DNA from: Hyphomonadaceae bacterium UKL13-1
Lineage (GTDB): Bacteria > Pseudomonadota > Alphaproteobacteria > Caulobacterales > Aquidulcibacteraceae
Direction: 5' to 3'
Assembly (NCBI GenBank): GCA_001602435.1
Contig: CP012156.1
Location: 3,231,898-3,295,897, forward strand
Length of the DNA: 64,000 bases
The notes under the pieces were generated by a model. That model had not been told where the DNA came from and made no database searches. It saw only the letters and a list, made by a program, of their open reading frames with translations. Positions 1 through 9,874 of this stretch are shown here, piece by piece. The position numbers were made by a program, and so were the translations under genes. How positions within the stretch are numbered: the first letter of the stretch is position 1; each line of letters opens with the position of its first letter.

Positions 1-1
1 G

Positions 2-1312
2 ATTGAGCGCTTGGGTCACGAAGCCCGCGAGCCCGTAGAAGCTTTTTTGGGGCGCGCCCTTAGTCATGGCCGAACAGAAACGCCCAATCTGCATGGGTTC
101 TTGGCCGCAATCGAAACCGATGCAGCCGACGTAAAGCGCGAGATGGAGCAAGGCAGCGACGGCGTCCGCGTTATGACTATCCACGGCGCCAAGGGGCTAG
201 AGGCCCCTGTGGTCATTTTGCCAGAAACCACTTCTCCAAGAGGCGCAACCAAAACAAGCTTTCACTATGATCAGGATGTCCAAGCCTTTTTGTGGTCGCC
301 CACCGCCAAAGAGGACCCAGAGGCGTTTGCTGAACTCCGCGCCAATCAAACAGCATCCGAAAAACAGGAGGATGCGCGGCTCCTTTATGTCGCAATGACC
401 CGGGCACGCGATCTCCTGATCCTGTGTGGCTTCCACTTCGGTCAGCAAAAGAAAGACAAGGGCGATACTGGCAAGGATGATGCCGACGAGAAGGCCAAAG
501 ATACGTGGTATGACTTGTTTGAACAGGCGCTCAATCTGATGGGGCCGGGCCAAAAACTTGAGGGTCAAGCCGGGCCAGACGATGCCTTTTCCTACCAACT
601 TTGGGGAGAATATGTCGGAGACTTGCCAGCAGACGCGCTGTTGCGGCCCGCGCCTTCCCCACTTCCAGCCTGGATCAATCAGCCGCCGCCAGCCGAAAAG
701 CAACGCGCCCGACGAATTGCGCCGTCAGCTTTGGCACCCGATGGCTCAGAACCTGCCACCCTCTCCCCGCTGCAACCCGATGCGCGGCTCCGCTTTCTGC
801 GTGGGCGCTTAATCCACGAATTGCTGCAGAGACTGCCCGATGTGCCGCAAGACACCTGGGAAGAACGTGCACGACGGCGTTTGGCGCGCGAAGCGGACTT
901 AAGCGAAGAGACACGTCATCAAATGGTCGACGAGACACTTGCCGTTCTGCGCGACCCGACGTTCGCGCCGTTGTTTGGGCCAGGAAGTCGCGCGGAGGCG
1001 ACGATTGTGGGGCGCGGGCCCGGCCTGCCGGACGATATGGTCGTGAATGGCAGTGTTGACCGCTTGGTTGTGACCCCGACCGAAGTCTTAGTGCTGGACT
1101 ATAAGACCAATCGGCCGCCACCCCAGACCCTTGAGGGCGTGGCACAAGTCTATCTCAACCAGATGGCCGCCTATCGCGCGCTGCTTCAGGGAAATTGGCC
1201 GACCAAGAAAGTTCGGTGTGCGCTATTATGGACCGATGGACCGCGCCTGATGGAATTACCTGATCAAATTTTGGATGACGCCTTGCGCGTGATTGCTGGG
1301 CTGCCTAGTTAA
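2..1312 (+). CDS. addA: Double-strand break repair helicase AddA, C-terminal part (partial at window edge)
   Basis: C-terminal part of the UvrD/RecB-type helicase-nuclease subunit AddA, which with AddB processes double-strand DNA ends for RecA-dependent recombination. The reading frame is open from base 2, so the N-terminal helicase core lies outside the window. Visible helicase motifs are MTIHGAKGLE (motif V type, about base 175) and LLYVAMTRARDLL (motif VI, about base 384). The C-terminal RecB-family nuclease domain shows GSVDRLV, VLDYKTNR and QMAAYR between about 1045 and 1180, the expected metal-binding and catalytic pattern. trxA follows after 27 bases, and an addB-addA-trxA order is common in alphaproteobacteria. 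The identification is firm. The true start is not visible. Confidence 0.93.
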   Translation: MERLGHEAREPVEAFLGRALSHGRTETPNLHGFLAAIETDAADVKREMEQGSDGVRVMTIHGAKGLEAPVVILPETTSPRGATKTSFHYDQDVQAFLWSPTAKEDPEAFAELRANQTASEKQEDARLLYVAMTRARDLLILCGFHFGQQKKDKGDTGKDDADEKAKDTWYDLFEQALNLMGPGQKLEGQAGPDDAFSYQLWGEYVGDLPADALLRPAPSPLPAWINQPPPAEKQRARRIAPSALAPDGSEPATLSPLQPDARLRFLRGRLIHELLQRLPDVPQDTWEERARRRLAREADLSEETRHQMVDETLAVLRDPTFAPLFGPGSRAEATIVGRGPGLPDDMVVNGSVDRLVVTPTEVLVLDYKTNRPPPQTLEGVAQVYLNQMAAYRALLQGNWPTKKVRCALLWTDGPRLMELPDQILDDALRVIAGLPS

Positions 1313-1339
1313 AGGAACAAGCCAATTGGAGTTCACACC

Positions 1340-1660
1340 ATGCCAACCCTCGCCATCACCGACGACAGCTTTGAAACGGACGTTCTGAAAGCTTCGGGTC
1401 CCGTTCTTGTGGACTTTTGGGCGGAATGGTGTGGTCCATGCAAGCAGATCGGCCCAGCTCTCGAAGAGATTTCAGAGGAAATGGCTGGCCAGCTAGTGGT
1501 CGCCAAGCTGAATATTGACGATAATCCAGGCACCGGCTCGCGCTATGGCGTGCGCGGCATCCCAACCATGATGCTGTTTAAGGACGGTCAAGTCGTGTCC
1601 ACCAAAGTTGGTGCGATGGCGAAAAGCCGCATCTCGGCCTGGATTGGCGAAAGCCTCTAA
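1340..1660 (+). CDS. trxA: Thioredoxin
   Basis: Cytosolic thioredoxin of 106 residues, the usual length. It reduces disulfides in proteins such as ribonucleotide reductase and is itself recycled by thioredoxin reductase. The active site WCGPC is at residues 30-34, preceded by the typical VLVDFWAEW strand. The cis-proline segment GIPTMMLF follows. It lies 27 bases after addA in the same direction and may share its transcript. It converges with the protease gene, with only four bases between the stop codons, so there is no room for a separate intergenic terminator. Confidence 0.97.
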   Translation: MPTLAITDDSFETDVLKASGPVLVDFWAEWCGPCKQIGPALEEISEEMAGQLVVAKLNIDDNPGTGSRYGVRGIPTMMLFKDGQVVSTKVGAMAKSRISAWIGESL

Positions 1661-1664
1661 CGCC

Positions 1665-2543
1665 TCATTCTGGCGGCAAGCAGACAATTTGAATAACTTT
1701 GAGATCGCGGCGTACGCGATTGGCGACGCGTGTGATGTCGTCCGCCCGAAGCGGGGCAATCGCATCACCCTTGGGGCTTAAGCGCGCGTCTTTGAGCGCC
1801 TGTATGATCGAGTCTGAGCTTGTGGTGATCACACGCCCACGGCGCAGACTCTCCGCAATTGTAATGCCGATCACATTGCCTTTGGAATCAAACGCAGGGC
1901 CGCCAGAAAGCCCACCCAAAGTGCCGCGCAATCCTTTAGACCTTGAAACCTCGGCCCAAGCCAAGGTGTTTTCGCGCCCGCGCCAGGCCCCTTCCGTGAT
2001 CATTAATTCGCGCCCGATTAGCCGGCTAACCACTTCGCCCGGCTGGCCTTGTGGAAACCCAATATGAAAACCCATGGCGCCGATTTGAAGGTCGTCTTCG
2101 TTCAGGTCTAACGCCAGAGGCTCAGGACCGCCTTGGGTGCGCAATATGGCAACATCGGCGCGCTTGGAGACATAAGCGAGCGAGGCCGCCACCAGTTCTT
2201 GATCTTGGCCATTGACCACACCCAAACGCTCACACCCCAGCGCCACATGGCGGGCGGTCAACCACGTTCCATTGTCACCAATCGCAAAGCCGGTTCCACT
2301 CGACCACGGCCCTGCACGGTGCGCCTCCACCATGGACTGGTCGTCATAGGGGCTAGGTGCCGGCAAAAGCGGCCCCTTCTGGGCCTCCTCTTTCGTGGTT
2401 TCAGCTTCTGGCACAACAAAGGTATCAGCGGGCCTAGATGGCGGCCGCAACTCCGCTCGATCTTGGACGCGACCAAACATCCAAGCCGCCGCCACGATCA
2501 AGACCAAAAGGATCAAAATGCCATCGCCGAACCGTCTCAGCAT
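1665..2543 (-). CDS. Membrane-anchored trypsin-like serine protease
   Basis: S1-family (trypsin/DegP-like) serine protease of 292 residues. An N-terminal hydrophobic segment (about residues 8-24) has no clear cleavage site, so the protein is probably anchored in the inner membrane with the protease domain in the periplasm. The catalytic triad is visible: His99 in TARHVAL, Asp130 in ADVAIL and Ser213 in GLSGGPAFD. No PDZ domain is seen, unlike DegP/DegS. The DUF350 gene lies six bases upstream on the same strand, so the two are probably one operon. The substrate is unknown; a quality-control or stress role is only an inference. Confidence 0.8.
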   Translation of the reverse strand: MLRRFGDGILILLVLIVAAAWMFGRVQDRAELRPPSRPADTFVVPEAETTKEEAQKGPLLPAPSPYDDQSMVEAHRAGPWSSGTGFAIGDNGTWLTARHVALGCERLGVVNGQDQELVAASLAYVSKRADVAILRTQGGPEPLALDLNEDDLQIGAMGFHIGFPQGQPGEVVSRLIGRELMITEGAWRGRENTLAWAEVSRSKGLRGTLGGLSGGPAFDSKGNVIGITIAESLRRGRVITTSSDSIIQALKDARLSPKGDAIAPLRADDITRVANRVRRDLKVIQIVCLPPE

Positions 2544-2549
2544 CGCGTA

Positions 2550-2963
2550 TCAGCCATTCAAGGCCGAAGCCGTCAACAAAGCAGCGCCAATCTTCACGCC
2601 TACCAGCACGGCGGCAGACGCCATTTCGCCATTTTCAATGCGCTTCGACAGCCCTCGGACAACCAAATCGACTAAGCGAAACATCACCAATTGCAGAACC
2701 AAGGCCGTCAAACCCCAGATGATGACATCCAGCAAAGCATGAGATGTTGCCAAAGTAGCTGCAATCGGAATCGCAATGCCAATCGCCGCACCGCCTAAGG
2801 AAAGGCCAGCCGCACTATTGCCTGCGCGGACAAGCTCTATCTCACGGTGCGGCGTAATGGCCATATAAAGCCAAACGCCAAAGGCCCAAATTAAAATAGC
2901 CACGCCGCCTTGAAACAGAAAAGCGGGCAGGCCTGTGACAAAGGCTTGCAACGAAGGATCCAT
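2550..2963 (-). CDS. DUF350 family membrane protein
   Basis: Small hydrophobic protein of 137 residues with about four membrane segments arranged as two related halves, the layout of DUF350 proteins. Glycine- and alanine-rich helices such as GGAAIGIAIPIAATLA fit this family. The function of DUF350 is not established. It is the first gene of a likely two-gene operon with the membrane-anchored protease six bases downstream, so it may be that protease's membrane partner; this is inference from position only. The start is an ATG, and the divergent bdhA-like gene begins 130 bases away. Confidence 0.7.
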   Translation of the reverse strand: MDPSLQAFVTGLPAFLFQGGVAILIWAFGVWLYMAITPHREIELVRAGNSAAGLSLGGAAIGIAIPIAATLATSHALLDVIIWGLTALVLQLVMFRLVDLVVRGLSKRIENGEMASAAVLVGVKIGAALLTASALNG

Positions 2964-3093
2964 ACTTCACTTTCCTCTCTCGCTCAGTGGAACATAACTT
3001 CCAGTGCTGACGTTTTGGCTTTAATGCGTCAAGCATCAAATGGAAGTGGGCCTGTGGCCCAGACCCGCCTGCATCGTCTGAATTGGAGCTATT

Positions 3094-3882
3094 ATGACCG
3101 CTGCCACCACCAAAGTCGCCCTCGTTACGGGCTCCACCAGCGGAATTGGGCTGGCCATTGCTGAAGCCTTTGCGGCGGCCGGCTATGGCGTCGTGATCAA
3201 TGGTCTGGGCGAAGCGGATCAAATCGAGGCGACTCGAGCCAAACTGGCCCAAGACCACAAGGTCGACGTGCTCTATCATCCGGCCAATATGTTGGCTCCG
3301 GCAGAAATTGAAGACATGGTCGCCAAAACCCGCGCCCACTTTGGGCGACTGGATGTGCTGGTCAATAATGCAGGTATTCAATTTGTTGCCCCGATTGAGG
3401 ACTTCCCTGCCGAAAAGTGGGACCAAATCATTGGCATCAATCTCACCTCAGCTTTCCACACCATTCGCCACGCAATTCCAGGCATGGCGGCGCAAAAATG
3501 GGGCAGAATCATCAATATCGCCTCAGCACATGGCTTGGTCGCCAGCCCGTTCAAATCTGCCTATGTCGCCGCTAAGCATGGGGTGGTGGGCCTCACCAAG
3601 ACGGTTGCGCTGGAACACGCGAAAGAAGGCGTCACCTGCAACGCCATCTGCCCTGGCTATGTTCTGACCGGCTTGGTGAAGGCGCAAATCCCGGATCAGG
3701 CAAAATCACGCGGCATCACGGAAGAGGAAGTCATCCAAAATGTCTTACTCGCCGCGCAGCCGACCAAGCAGTTTGTAACAGTCGAGCAAGTAGCCTCATT
3801 CGCGCTTTATCTAGCCAGTGATTCAGCCGCTCAAATCAATGGCGCGATCCTGACGATGGATGGCGGCTGGACAGCGCAATAA
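3094..3882 (+). CDS. bdhA: D-3-hydroxybutyrate dehydrogenase (SDR family)
   Basis: NAD-dependent short-chain dehydrogenase of 262 residues that interconverts 3-hydroxybutyrate and acetoacetate, a step in using polyhydroxybutyrate. The cofactor loop TGSTSGIG is at residues 12-19 and VNNAG at about 90-94. The catalytic Ser144, Tyr157 and Lys161 (YVAAK) are intact. The end matches the 3-hydroxybutyrate dehydrogenase subfamily, with a long helical insert before VTVEQVA and a terminal MDGGWTAQ. A TGGAG ribosome site precedes the ATG. No polyhydroxybutyrate genes lie beside it, so the substrate is assigned from subfamily resemblance alone. Confidence 0.85.
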   Translation: MTAATTKVALVTGSTSGIGLAIAEAFAAAGYGVVINGLGEADQIEATRAKLAQDHKVDVLYHPANMLAPAEIEDMVAKTRAHFGRLDVLVNNAGIQFVAPIEDFPAEKWDQIIGINLTSAFHTIRHAIPGMAAQKWGRIINIASAHGLVASPFKSAYVAAKHGVVGLTKTVALEHAKEGVTCNAICPGYVLTGLVKAQIPDQAKSRGITEEEVIQNVLLAAQPTKQFVTVEQVASFALYLASDSAAQINGAILTMDGGWTAQ

Positions 3883-3891
3883 AGGTGGCGA

Positions 3892-5403
3892 CTAGTCGGC
3901 CTTTGGCCGTTTGCATTGCGCAATCAACGCGTCGACTTGCGCTGGCTGGGGCGCTGACACGGTGATCGTGGCCCCATTACTCGAGAATTCTAGCGGCTTG
4001 CCCGCACCAAAGCGCGCCAAGACCGGATCGGATAAGACCGTATCGGCTGCGCCGTCCACCTCATAGCCATTGGCACTTGGCTTCCAGCTCATCGTGAGAC
4101 TCGCACTTTTACCGGCACTACTGACCCGAACCGATCCGGTAGTGCCCTTTGTTGGTCCGGGTAGACCTGAAACCGCGATGGTGTAACCGCCCCCTGCGCG
4201 ACAGGCGACAGAAGCCAATGCACCCTTCTGACCCAGAGGTGACGCAATCCGGCCAATACTCGGCTCTCGCCAAGCCGCAATCTCCACCTGAGGGGGTGAG
4301 CTTGGGGCAGGGGCTGTCTCCCACCGCACTTGACCGGCCCTCACGTCGTAGAAGGCAACGGATGGAACGGGCATCTCTTCGGGAGAAGCCACAACCACCT
4401 TGCGTGAAGCAGGCGGGCAAAAGCCAGCAAGCGCCAGTCCGCGCGCCCGAACCTCTGGGCGAAGACTGCTGGTCTGAAGCCGCTCAGCCAAAGTAATCCG
4501 CGTCGCTCGACGCAAATCCAAGACGATCACGCGCGCAGAACAGGGTTTGGGCGCAGCCTCGCCTGCCACGAGAACAGCCACTTCCGGCAATTGGCCACCG
4601 GCTGGCCACCTCGCTTGGATCGATAAGCTGTGCGGAGCCTTCTCGGCACCCATCTCTCCCTTGACATCACCACCCGACTTCTCTGCCAATAAGGCCTCAC
4701 CCTCATCTCTTGCCTGTGCCCCTCGGGGGTAGATCAGCACATTATCAAGGTAAGCCGCCGCGCCACCATCAGCCACCTTAATCTCAATCAGGCCGCGTGA
4801 CGTCAGAAGCTGCGTTTCAGACAAATTAGGCAAAGTGGCACCGGCACGCACCAAATCGGCAAAGCGCCTGCCAGCCGACAGCGCGACGCCATCTCGGCGC
4901 ATTTCCGTCAACACCAACGTGCCAACTTGCGGGCCGGTTTGGAACTTGAACACCAAAGTCTCTGGCATGGCTCTAGACCCAGCCTTTATCGATGGTCCCG
5001 GCTTGAAAACATAGCCAATTTCAGCTCCGCTTTGCAGGCTTTGAAACGACCTTGACGCGATATAGCCCGCTTGAGATGCGCGCACTTCTGTATCGTTCAA
5101 ATACTGCTCAATCGACAAATTTGTTGCCAGCGGACCTTGAACCGAATCCAACTCAGCCAAGATGGTTTGAGGCAGGACCGACAAGAGTGCTTGATTGGAC
5201 TGCCCTTGGGTAGGTGCCGTCACGGCCGAACCAATACCAACCGGGGCGGCTGACCGTAGAAACGGCAGAATGATGCCACCAGAAGCAACGCCCACCCCAA
5301 AAGAGAACAGCGCCACCAAGGCCAGCATGCCCACACCAAAACGTGGGCCATAGATCGGCTTAGAAACAATTGATACCGGATCACGTTCCATCGGATGCAC
5401 CAT
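3892..5403 (-). CDS. Unknown membrane-anchored protein, 503 residues
   Basis: I do not recognise this protein. It has a short cytoplasmic N-terminus, one membrane segment (about residues 24-46, rich in Gly/Val/Ala/Leu) and a long periplasmic-facing part. That part is rich in Ala, Ser, Pro and Val with beta-type spacing. Four cysteines in the C-terminal half (for example in KPCSAR, GFCPP, VACRAG and AQCKR) could form disulfides. No catalytic motif is evident. ATG codons at 5403 and 5391 are both possible starts, and neither has a strong ribosome site. It converges with bdhA and diverges from purL. A taxon-restricted envelope protein is the safest description. Confidence 0.55.
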   Translation of the reverse strand: MVHPMERDPVSIVSKPIYGPRFGVGMLALVALFSFGVGVASGGIILPFLRSAAPVGIGSAVTAPTQGQSNQALLSVLPQTILAELDSVQGPLATNLSIEQYLNDTEVRASQAGYIASRSFQSLQSGAEIGYVFKPGPSIKAGSRAMPETLVFKFQTGPQVGTLVLTEMRRDGVALSAGRRFADLVRAGATLPNLSETQLLTSRGLIEIKVADGGAAAYLDNVLIYPRGAQARDEGEALLAEKSGGDVKGEMGAEKAPHSLSIQARWPAGGQLPEVAVLVAGEAAPKPCSARVIVLDLRRATRITLAERLQTSSLRPEVRARGLALAGFCPPASRKVVVASPEEMPVPSVAFYDVRAGQVRWETAPAPSSPPQVEIAAWREPSIGRIASPLGQKGALASVACRAGGGYTIAVSGLPGPTKGTTGSVRVSSAGKSASLTMSWKPSANGYEVDGAADTVLSDPVLARFGAGKPLEFSSNGATITVSAPQPAQVDALIAQCKRPKAD

Positions 5404-5526
5404 AGGTGAATGTAAAGCGTGTTTGCCGCCTTCGCCAAGTCAGATCGGGCAACCATCTTGCTTCCACTGCAGGGGAAAAGACCGTATGCCCTTCAAACCA
5501 CAGCCAACGCACGCTAAACAGTTTGC

Positions 5527-7740
5527 ATGACCACTGTATCGCCTGCCGAACCGCCCATGACCCCCGCCCTGGTTGCCGAACACGGCCTCTCGGAATCAGA
5601 ATATGCCATTATTCTGGACCGTTTGGGGCGTGAACCCAATCTGACGGAGCTCGGCATTTTTTCGGTCATGTGGTCAGAGCATTGTAGCTACAAAAGCTCG
5701 CGGCGGCATCTAGCTAAATTCCCAACCAAAGGCCCACGCGTCATCCAAGGCCCCGGTGAAAATGCTGGTGTCATTGATATTGATGATGGCCAAGCCGCTG
5801 TCTTTAAGATGGAAAGCCACAACCACCCAAGCTTTATCGAGCCATATCAAGGCGCGGCGACGGGCGTCGGCGGCATCATGCGCGATGTGTTCACCATGGG
5901 TGCCCGCCCCATTGCTTTGGCCAATGCGCTGCGCTTTGGCAGCCCAGACCATCCTTTAACGCGCCGTTTGGTTTCAGGCGTGGTGGCAGGGATCGGCGGC
6001 TATGGAAACTGCGTCGGTGTGCCCACCGTCTGTGGCGAAACAAATTTCCACCCCGGCTATAATGGCAATATTCTGGTCAATGCCATGTGCGTAGGCCTCG
6101 CCGATGCCGACAAGATTTTCTATGCGCGCGGGGCCAAGATTGGCAGCCCCATCGTCTATTTCGGCTCCAAAACTGGGCGCGACGGTATCCATGGTGCCAC
6201 TATGGCCAGTGCGGAATTTGACGAGGCAAGTGAAGAAAAGCGCCCCACCGTGCAGGTCGGCGATCCGTTTGTCGAAAAGCTGTTGATTGAGGCCTGCCTT
6301 GAACTCATGGCCACTGACAGCATTGAAGCGATTCAAGACATGGGGGCCGCGGGCCTGACCTCGTCTTCGGTGGAAATGGCCGGCAAGGAATATTTGGGCA
6401 TTGAGCTCGATATGAATTCAGTCCCTGTGCGTGAAACCGCCATGACGCCCTATGAAATGATGCTGTCCGAAAGCCAAGAACGCATGCTGGCCATTTTGAA
6501 GCCAGGCCGCGAGGCCGAGGCTGAGGCCATCATGAAGAAGTGGGACATTGATTTTGCCGTCATTGGCAAAACGACCGACACGGGACGCATGGTCCTGCAC
6601 TGGAATGGCACCATTGTCTGCGACATCCCCGTAGCCCCCTTAAGTGAAGATGCGCCCAATTATGATCGGCCTTGGGTTCAGCCAACGCTGCACCCTGCCG
6701 TGACCAGCGCGATGGTAAAACCAATCACCGACTGGCGCGACGCCACGTTAAAGCTCTTGTCCTGCCCAGATGGCGCATCAAAGCGCTGGCTGTGGGAACA
6801 ATATGATCGCCACGTGATGGCCGATAGCTTGGAAGAAAGCGCCACGCCTTCTGATGCGGCCGTCGTGCGCATCCACAATACCAAAAAGGCGCTGGCCATT
6901 AGCTGCGACTGTACCCCGCGCTATGTCTTGGCGGACCCATTCGAAGGCGGCAAGCAAGTCGTTGCTGAAGCTTGGCGAAACCTGACGGCGACGGGCGCAA
7001 GTCCGATTGCCATCACCGACAATCTGAATTTCGGAAACCCACAACGCCCTGAAATCATGGGCCAATTTGTGCGCGCTACCGATGGAATGGCTGAAGCCTG
7101 TGCCGTCCTCGACTTCCCAGTCGTCTCGGGCAATGTGAGCCTGTACAATGAGACCTCCGGCCAAGCGATCCCGCCAACCCCTGCGATTGGCGGTGTTGGG
7201 CTTTTGACCGATTATACCACGCGCGTTGGCTTTGGTGCGGTAGACATGGGCGATATGGTCATTTTGGTCGGTCAAACAACGGACAATTTGGGCGCGACTT
7301 TGGCGCTGCGCGAATTATGGGACCGTGAAGATGGCGCGCCTCCACACGTCGATCTGGCCCAAGAGCGCCTGACCGGTGACGTCGTGCGCGGCTTGATCCA
7401 AGCTGGCCACATCCGCTCCTGTCATGATTTATCCGATGGCGGGCTCTTGATCGCGGCAGCTGACATCGCCATGGCTTCGGGCACAGGCCTTGCCATCACA
7501 CTGCCACAAGGCCTCAGCCTTGAAGCAGCCTTGTTGAGCGAAGATCAAGCCCGATATCTTTTGATCGTCGACCCCACCCATGCCGACAGCGTGTTTGATG
7601 CTCTTGAAAGCAAAGCAATTCCCTGCGCAGCCATCGGCTCTGCTGGGGGATGCGAATTGGCAATTCAAGACGTTTTGGCGATTGACATCACCGATCTGAA
7701 ACAGGCTCACGAAGCCTGGATGCCCGCCTTTATGGCCTAA
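5527..7740 (+). CDS. purL: Phosphoribosylformylglycinamidine synthase subunit II
   Basis: Small-type PurL of 737 residues, which uses ATP and glutamine-derived ammonia to convert FGAR to FGAM in purine synthesis. In this form it works with PurS and PurQ, which are not in the window. Family signatures include SEHCSYKSS near residue 41, MESHNHPSF and [16 protein letters not shown], followed by two AIRS-type domain pairs (SHDLSDGG in the C-terminal half). The length is normal for the small type. bolA follows closely in the same direction (ATG 30 bases after the purL stop region), so a purL-bolA transcript is likely. Confidence 0.97.
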   Translation: MTTVSPAEPPMTPALVAEHGLSESEYAIILDRLGREPNLTELGIFSVMWSEHCSYKSSRRHLAKFPTKGPRVIQGPGENAGVIDIDDGQAAVFKMESHNHPSFIEPYQGAATGVGGIMRDVFTMGARPIALANALRFGSPDHPLTRRLVSGVVAGIGGYGNCVGVPTVCGETNFHPGYNGNILVNAMCVGLADADKIFYARGAKIGSPIVYFGSKTGRDGIHGATMASAEFDEASEEKRPTVQVGDPFVEKLLIEACLELMATDSIEAIQDMGAAGLTSSSVEMAGKEYLGIELDMNSVPVRETAMTPYEMMLSESQERMLAILKPGREAEAEAIMKKWDIDFAVIGKTTDTGRMVLHWNGTIVCDIPVAPLSEDAPNYDRPWVQPTLHPAVTSAMVKPITDWRDATLKLLSCPDGASKRWLWEQYDRHVMADSLEESATPSDAAVVRIHNTKKALAISCDCTPRYVLADPFEGGKQVVAEAWRNLTATGASPIAITDNLNFGNPQRPEIMGQFVRATDGMAEACAVLDFPVVSGNVSLYNETSGQAIPPTPAIGGVGLLTDYTTRVGFGAVDMGDMVILVGQTTDNLGATLALRELWDREDGAPPHVDLAQERLTGDVVRGLIQAGHIRSCHDLSDGGLLIAAADIAMASGTGLAITLPQGLSLEAALLSEDQARYLLIVDPTHADSVFDALESKAIPCAAIGSAGGCELAIQDVLAIDITDLKQAHEAWMPAFMA

Positions 7741-7769
7741 TGGCCGAACCATTTACCCCGGAGACAGAC

Positions 7770-8003
7770 ATGCCAATGGCCGCTTCTGACATTAAGTCGA
7801 TGATTTTGGATGCCTTTCCCGATTCGGAGATCGAGATTATCGACCTTGCAGGCGATGGCGACCACTATAAGGCCATCGTGAAAAGCGACGGATTCGCCGG
7901 CATGAACCGGGTCAAGCAGCATCAGGCAGTCTATGCTTCGCTTAAAGGTAAAATGGGGGGCGAGCTACATGCGCTCGCCCTTGAAACTGGCCCCAAGTCG
8001 TAG
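7770..8003 (+). CDS. bolA: BolA family protein
   Basis: Small BolA/YrbA-type protein of 77 residues. BolA proteins bind [2Fe-2S] clusters together with CGFS monothiol glutaredoxins and take part in iron-sulfur trafficking or iron sensing. The helix-turn-helix-like class II KH fold is recognisable from MILDAFPDSEIEI, the DHYKAIV strand and the conserved RVKQHQAVY segment with its key His. An upstream in-frame ATG at 7740 overlaps the purL stop. I prefer 7770 because GGAG lies just upstream and the resulting length fits the family. Its likely partner grxD lies 2.2 kb downstream. Confidence 0.9.
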   Translation: MPMAASDIKSMILDAFPDSEIEIIDLAGDGDHYKAIVKSDGFAGMNRVKQHQAVYASLKGKMGGELHALALETGPKS

Positions 8004-8008
8004 GTCCG

Positions 8009-9874
8009 CTATCTCTTGATAATCAACAGGCTGTAATCGCCGCCTGCAGATTCCTCGATGGTGGTGACGCGAATGATCTGTGGCCCGGCGGTTGTGACCG
8101 TATAGATCAATTTGGCGTTTGTGCCGCCACCGCTATCATCGTCTGTGACATAATCATCATCGACGCGGTCAATCTGGCGCGCGCCAACCAGAACATCGAA
8201 ACTCTCCGCACTCGCGGTAATCTCATAAGTTTCGCCGACTTGGCCATTGAAGACATAACGGTCAAAATATTGGCTGTCGTTGCGCAAAGGGTCAGTTGCA
8301 CCAAGATTGCCACGAATGGTTTCGCCTAACTTTGCCCGGGCAGGGAAGGGCGGCGCGATGGAAGCGGGGATTTCACTTACACCGATCGTGTATTGACCTA
8401 CTTGCGTTGGCTCGCCCGCCGTCGCGCGAATAATATAGGTGCCATCGCTTGGTGCCGTAAACTTAATTCGCGCATTCAGGCCTTCTGCGCCATCGTCATC
8501 TTTCTCGATGGCTTGGAAGGCGGCCGACGTCAAAAGGCCAATTTCCAACAGCGGGTCTAGATTGGAATCGCCCTCCTTCTCCATCTTGACATTGACCCGC
8601 TGGCCAGCCCGCAAAGTGACCGAATAGGTATTGAAAAGGGCGTCGGTGGTAGCTAAGCGCGCGCCCCCATCGCTCAACTCACCGGGCACGCTCTGCCCGA
8701 GACGCAAAGCTTGGGATGGCGCTGGCGCTCGGTCTGCCGCAGCTTGGTCAACCTTCAAGCGATACGAACCATTGGCCCGACCTACCTTTTGGACCTCTAA
8801 AACATAGGTTCCAGACGTCTCAGGCCGATAGCGCAACAAGGCATTACTGCCGCCACCGCCATCATCATTGTCTGCCAACTTATCTAGGCTGCCATCGGAT
8901 GCGATCTTGCCAATTGCAATTTTGGGATCAAGTTCGCTACCGCTGCCCACATCCACTGAGATCTTGTATACCTTACCGCCTTCCATACGAATGCCGTAAC
9001 GAATGGCATAGACTTCTTCGCCATCGGTCTCGTAACGCGGTGTCGCGCTTGACATCGCGCCGCTGACCGCTTGGCCAAGATTGATGGAGACGGGGGCAGG
9101 CATAGGGGCTAGTTCCTGACGTAGCCCTGTCGTCAATGTGTAGGTGCCAAGTTCTCCAGACCCGACCGCCGTCACGCGGACTTGGTAGAGCCCGGCACGT
9201 GGGACCGTGTAGCGGATGCGCGCACTGGTTCCTGGCCCGCCATCATCATCTTCAGCCACCTTTGCTCCCGCAGGCGTCAAGAGCTCCAGCTTGGGGTCAA
9301 AGTCCTCGGAAGATAGATCAAGTTGAATTTCCTGATCGGCGGTTAACCGCACGGCATAAGCATCAACTGTCGCCCCTTCATTCGTGAAAGCATCATTTGT
9401 ATCCAATGCATCCGAGACACTTTGGCCAAAGGGGAGTGGTCTTGCAGAGATCCGTGGCGGTTCCACAGCGGTCGCAAGCAGAGTATAGGGCCCGCGGTCG
9501 CCCTTGTTCATGGTATTAGCCCGCACCTGCAGTACGCCAGAAGCAGGAACAATCTTGCGAACGACTGCCGGCTTGTCTGTCTCGCCAACAGATGCCACGC
9601 AATCCTCACACTCCTCGTTGATTTCATCGGCTACAGCCACGACAGGCTGAAAAGCCGCCGAGGTCAGGGTCACGGTGACCATTTGGCCTTTAGGTGCCTG
9701 AACTTGAAAGAGTTCATAGCTGCTATCATCGCCCTGCAACACCGGGTCTTCCGGGCCCATCGAGCTCTGAAGCGGTTGTCCAAGCACTAAGGGCCGAGGG
9801 CTAGGCTGAGCAACAGCGGGACCCGCTACCGAGAGCACGAAAACCGAAACCGAACCTAACCAAAGTCGACGCAT
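8009..9874 (-). CDS. Secreted protein with about five tandem PPC (pre-peptidase C-terminal) repeats
   Basis: Exported protein of 621 residues. A signal peptide ends near AVAQPSP at about residue 23. The rest is built from about five tandem beta-sandwich modules of the bacterial pre-peptidase C-terminal type. Four carry an acidic loop such as EDDDGGPGTSARIRY, DNDDGGGGSNALLRY, EKDDDGAEGLNARIKF or DDDSGGGTNAKLIY, followed by a Gly-Tyr/Thr beta hairpin. The first module is degenerate and has two cysteines (ECEDC). PPC domains usually sit beside a peptidase domain, but none is present. The acidic loops suggest calcium binding, which is inference. It sits in opposite orientation between bolA and grxD. 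The ATG at 9874 directly begins the signal peptide. Confidence 0.75.
   Translation of the reverse strand: MRRLWLGSVSVFVLSVAGPAVAQPSPRPLVLGQPLQSSMGPEDPVLQGDDSSYELFQVQAPKGQMVTVTLTSAAFQPVVAVADEINEECEDCVASVGETDKPAVVRKIVPASGVLQVRANTMNKGDRGPYTLLATAVEPPRISARPLPFGQSVSDALDTNDAFTNEGATVDAYAVRLTADQEIQLDLSSEDFDPKLELLTPAGAKVAEDDDGGPGTSARIRYTVPRAGLYQVRVTAVGSGELGTYTLTTGLRQELAPMPAPVSINLGQAVSGAMSSATPRYETDGEEVYAIRYGIRMEGGKVYKISVDVGSGSELDPKIAIGKIASDGSLDKLADNDDGGGGSNALLRYRPETSGTYVLEVQKVGRANGSYRLKVDQAAADRAPAPSQALRLGQSVPGELSDGGARLATTDALFNTYSVTLRAGQRVNVKMEKEGDSNLDPLLEIGLLTSAAFQAIEKDDDGAEGLNARIKFTAPSDGTYIIRATAGEPTQVGQYTIGVSEIPASIAPPFPARAKLGETIRGNLGATDPLRNDSQYFDRYVFNGQVGETYEITASAESFDVLVGARQIDRVDDDYVTDDDSGGGTNAKLIYTVTTAGPQIIRVTTIEESAGGDYSLLIIKR

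Noticed and set aside
675..1145. Long minus-strand open frame inside addA
   Set aside because: It is Arg/Ser/Ala-rich, lacks a ribosome site and lies opposite the conserved nuclease domain, as expected for a shadow of a GC-rich gene.
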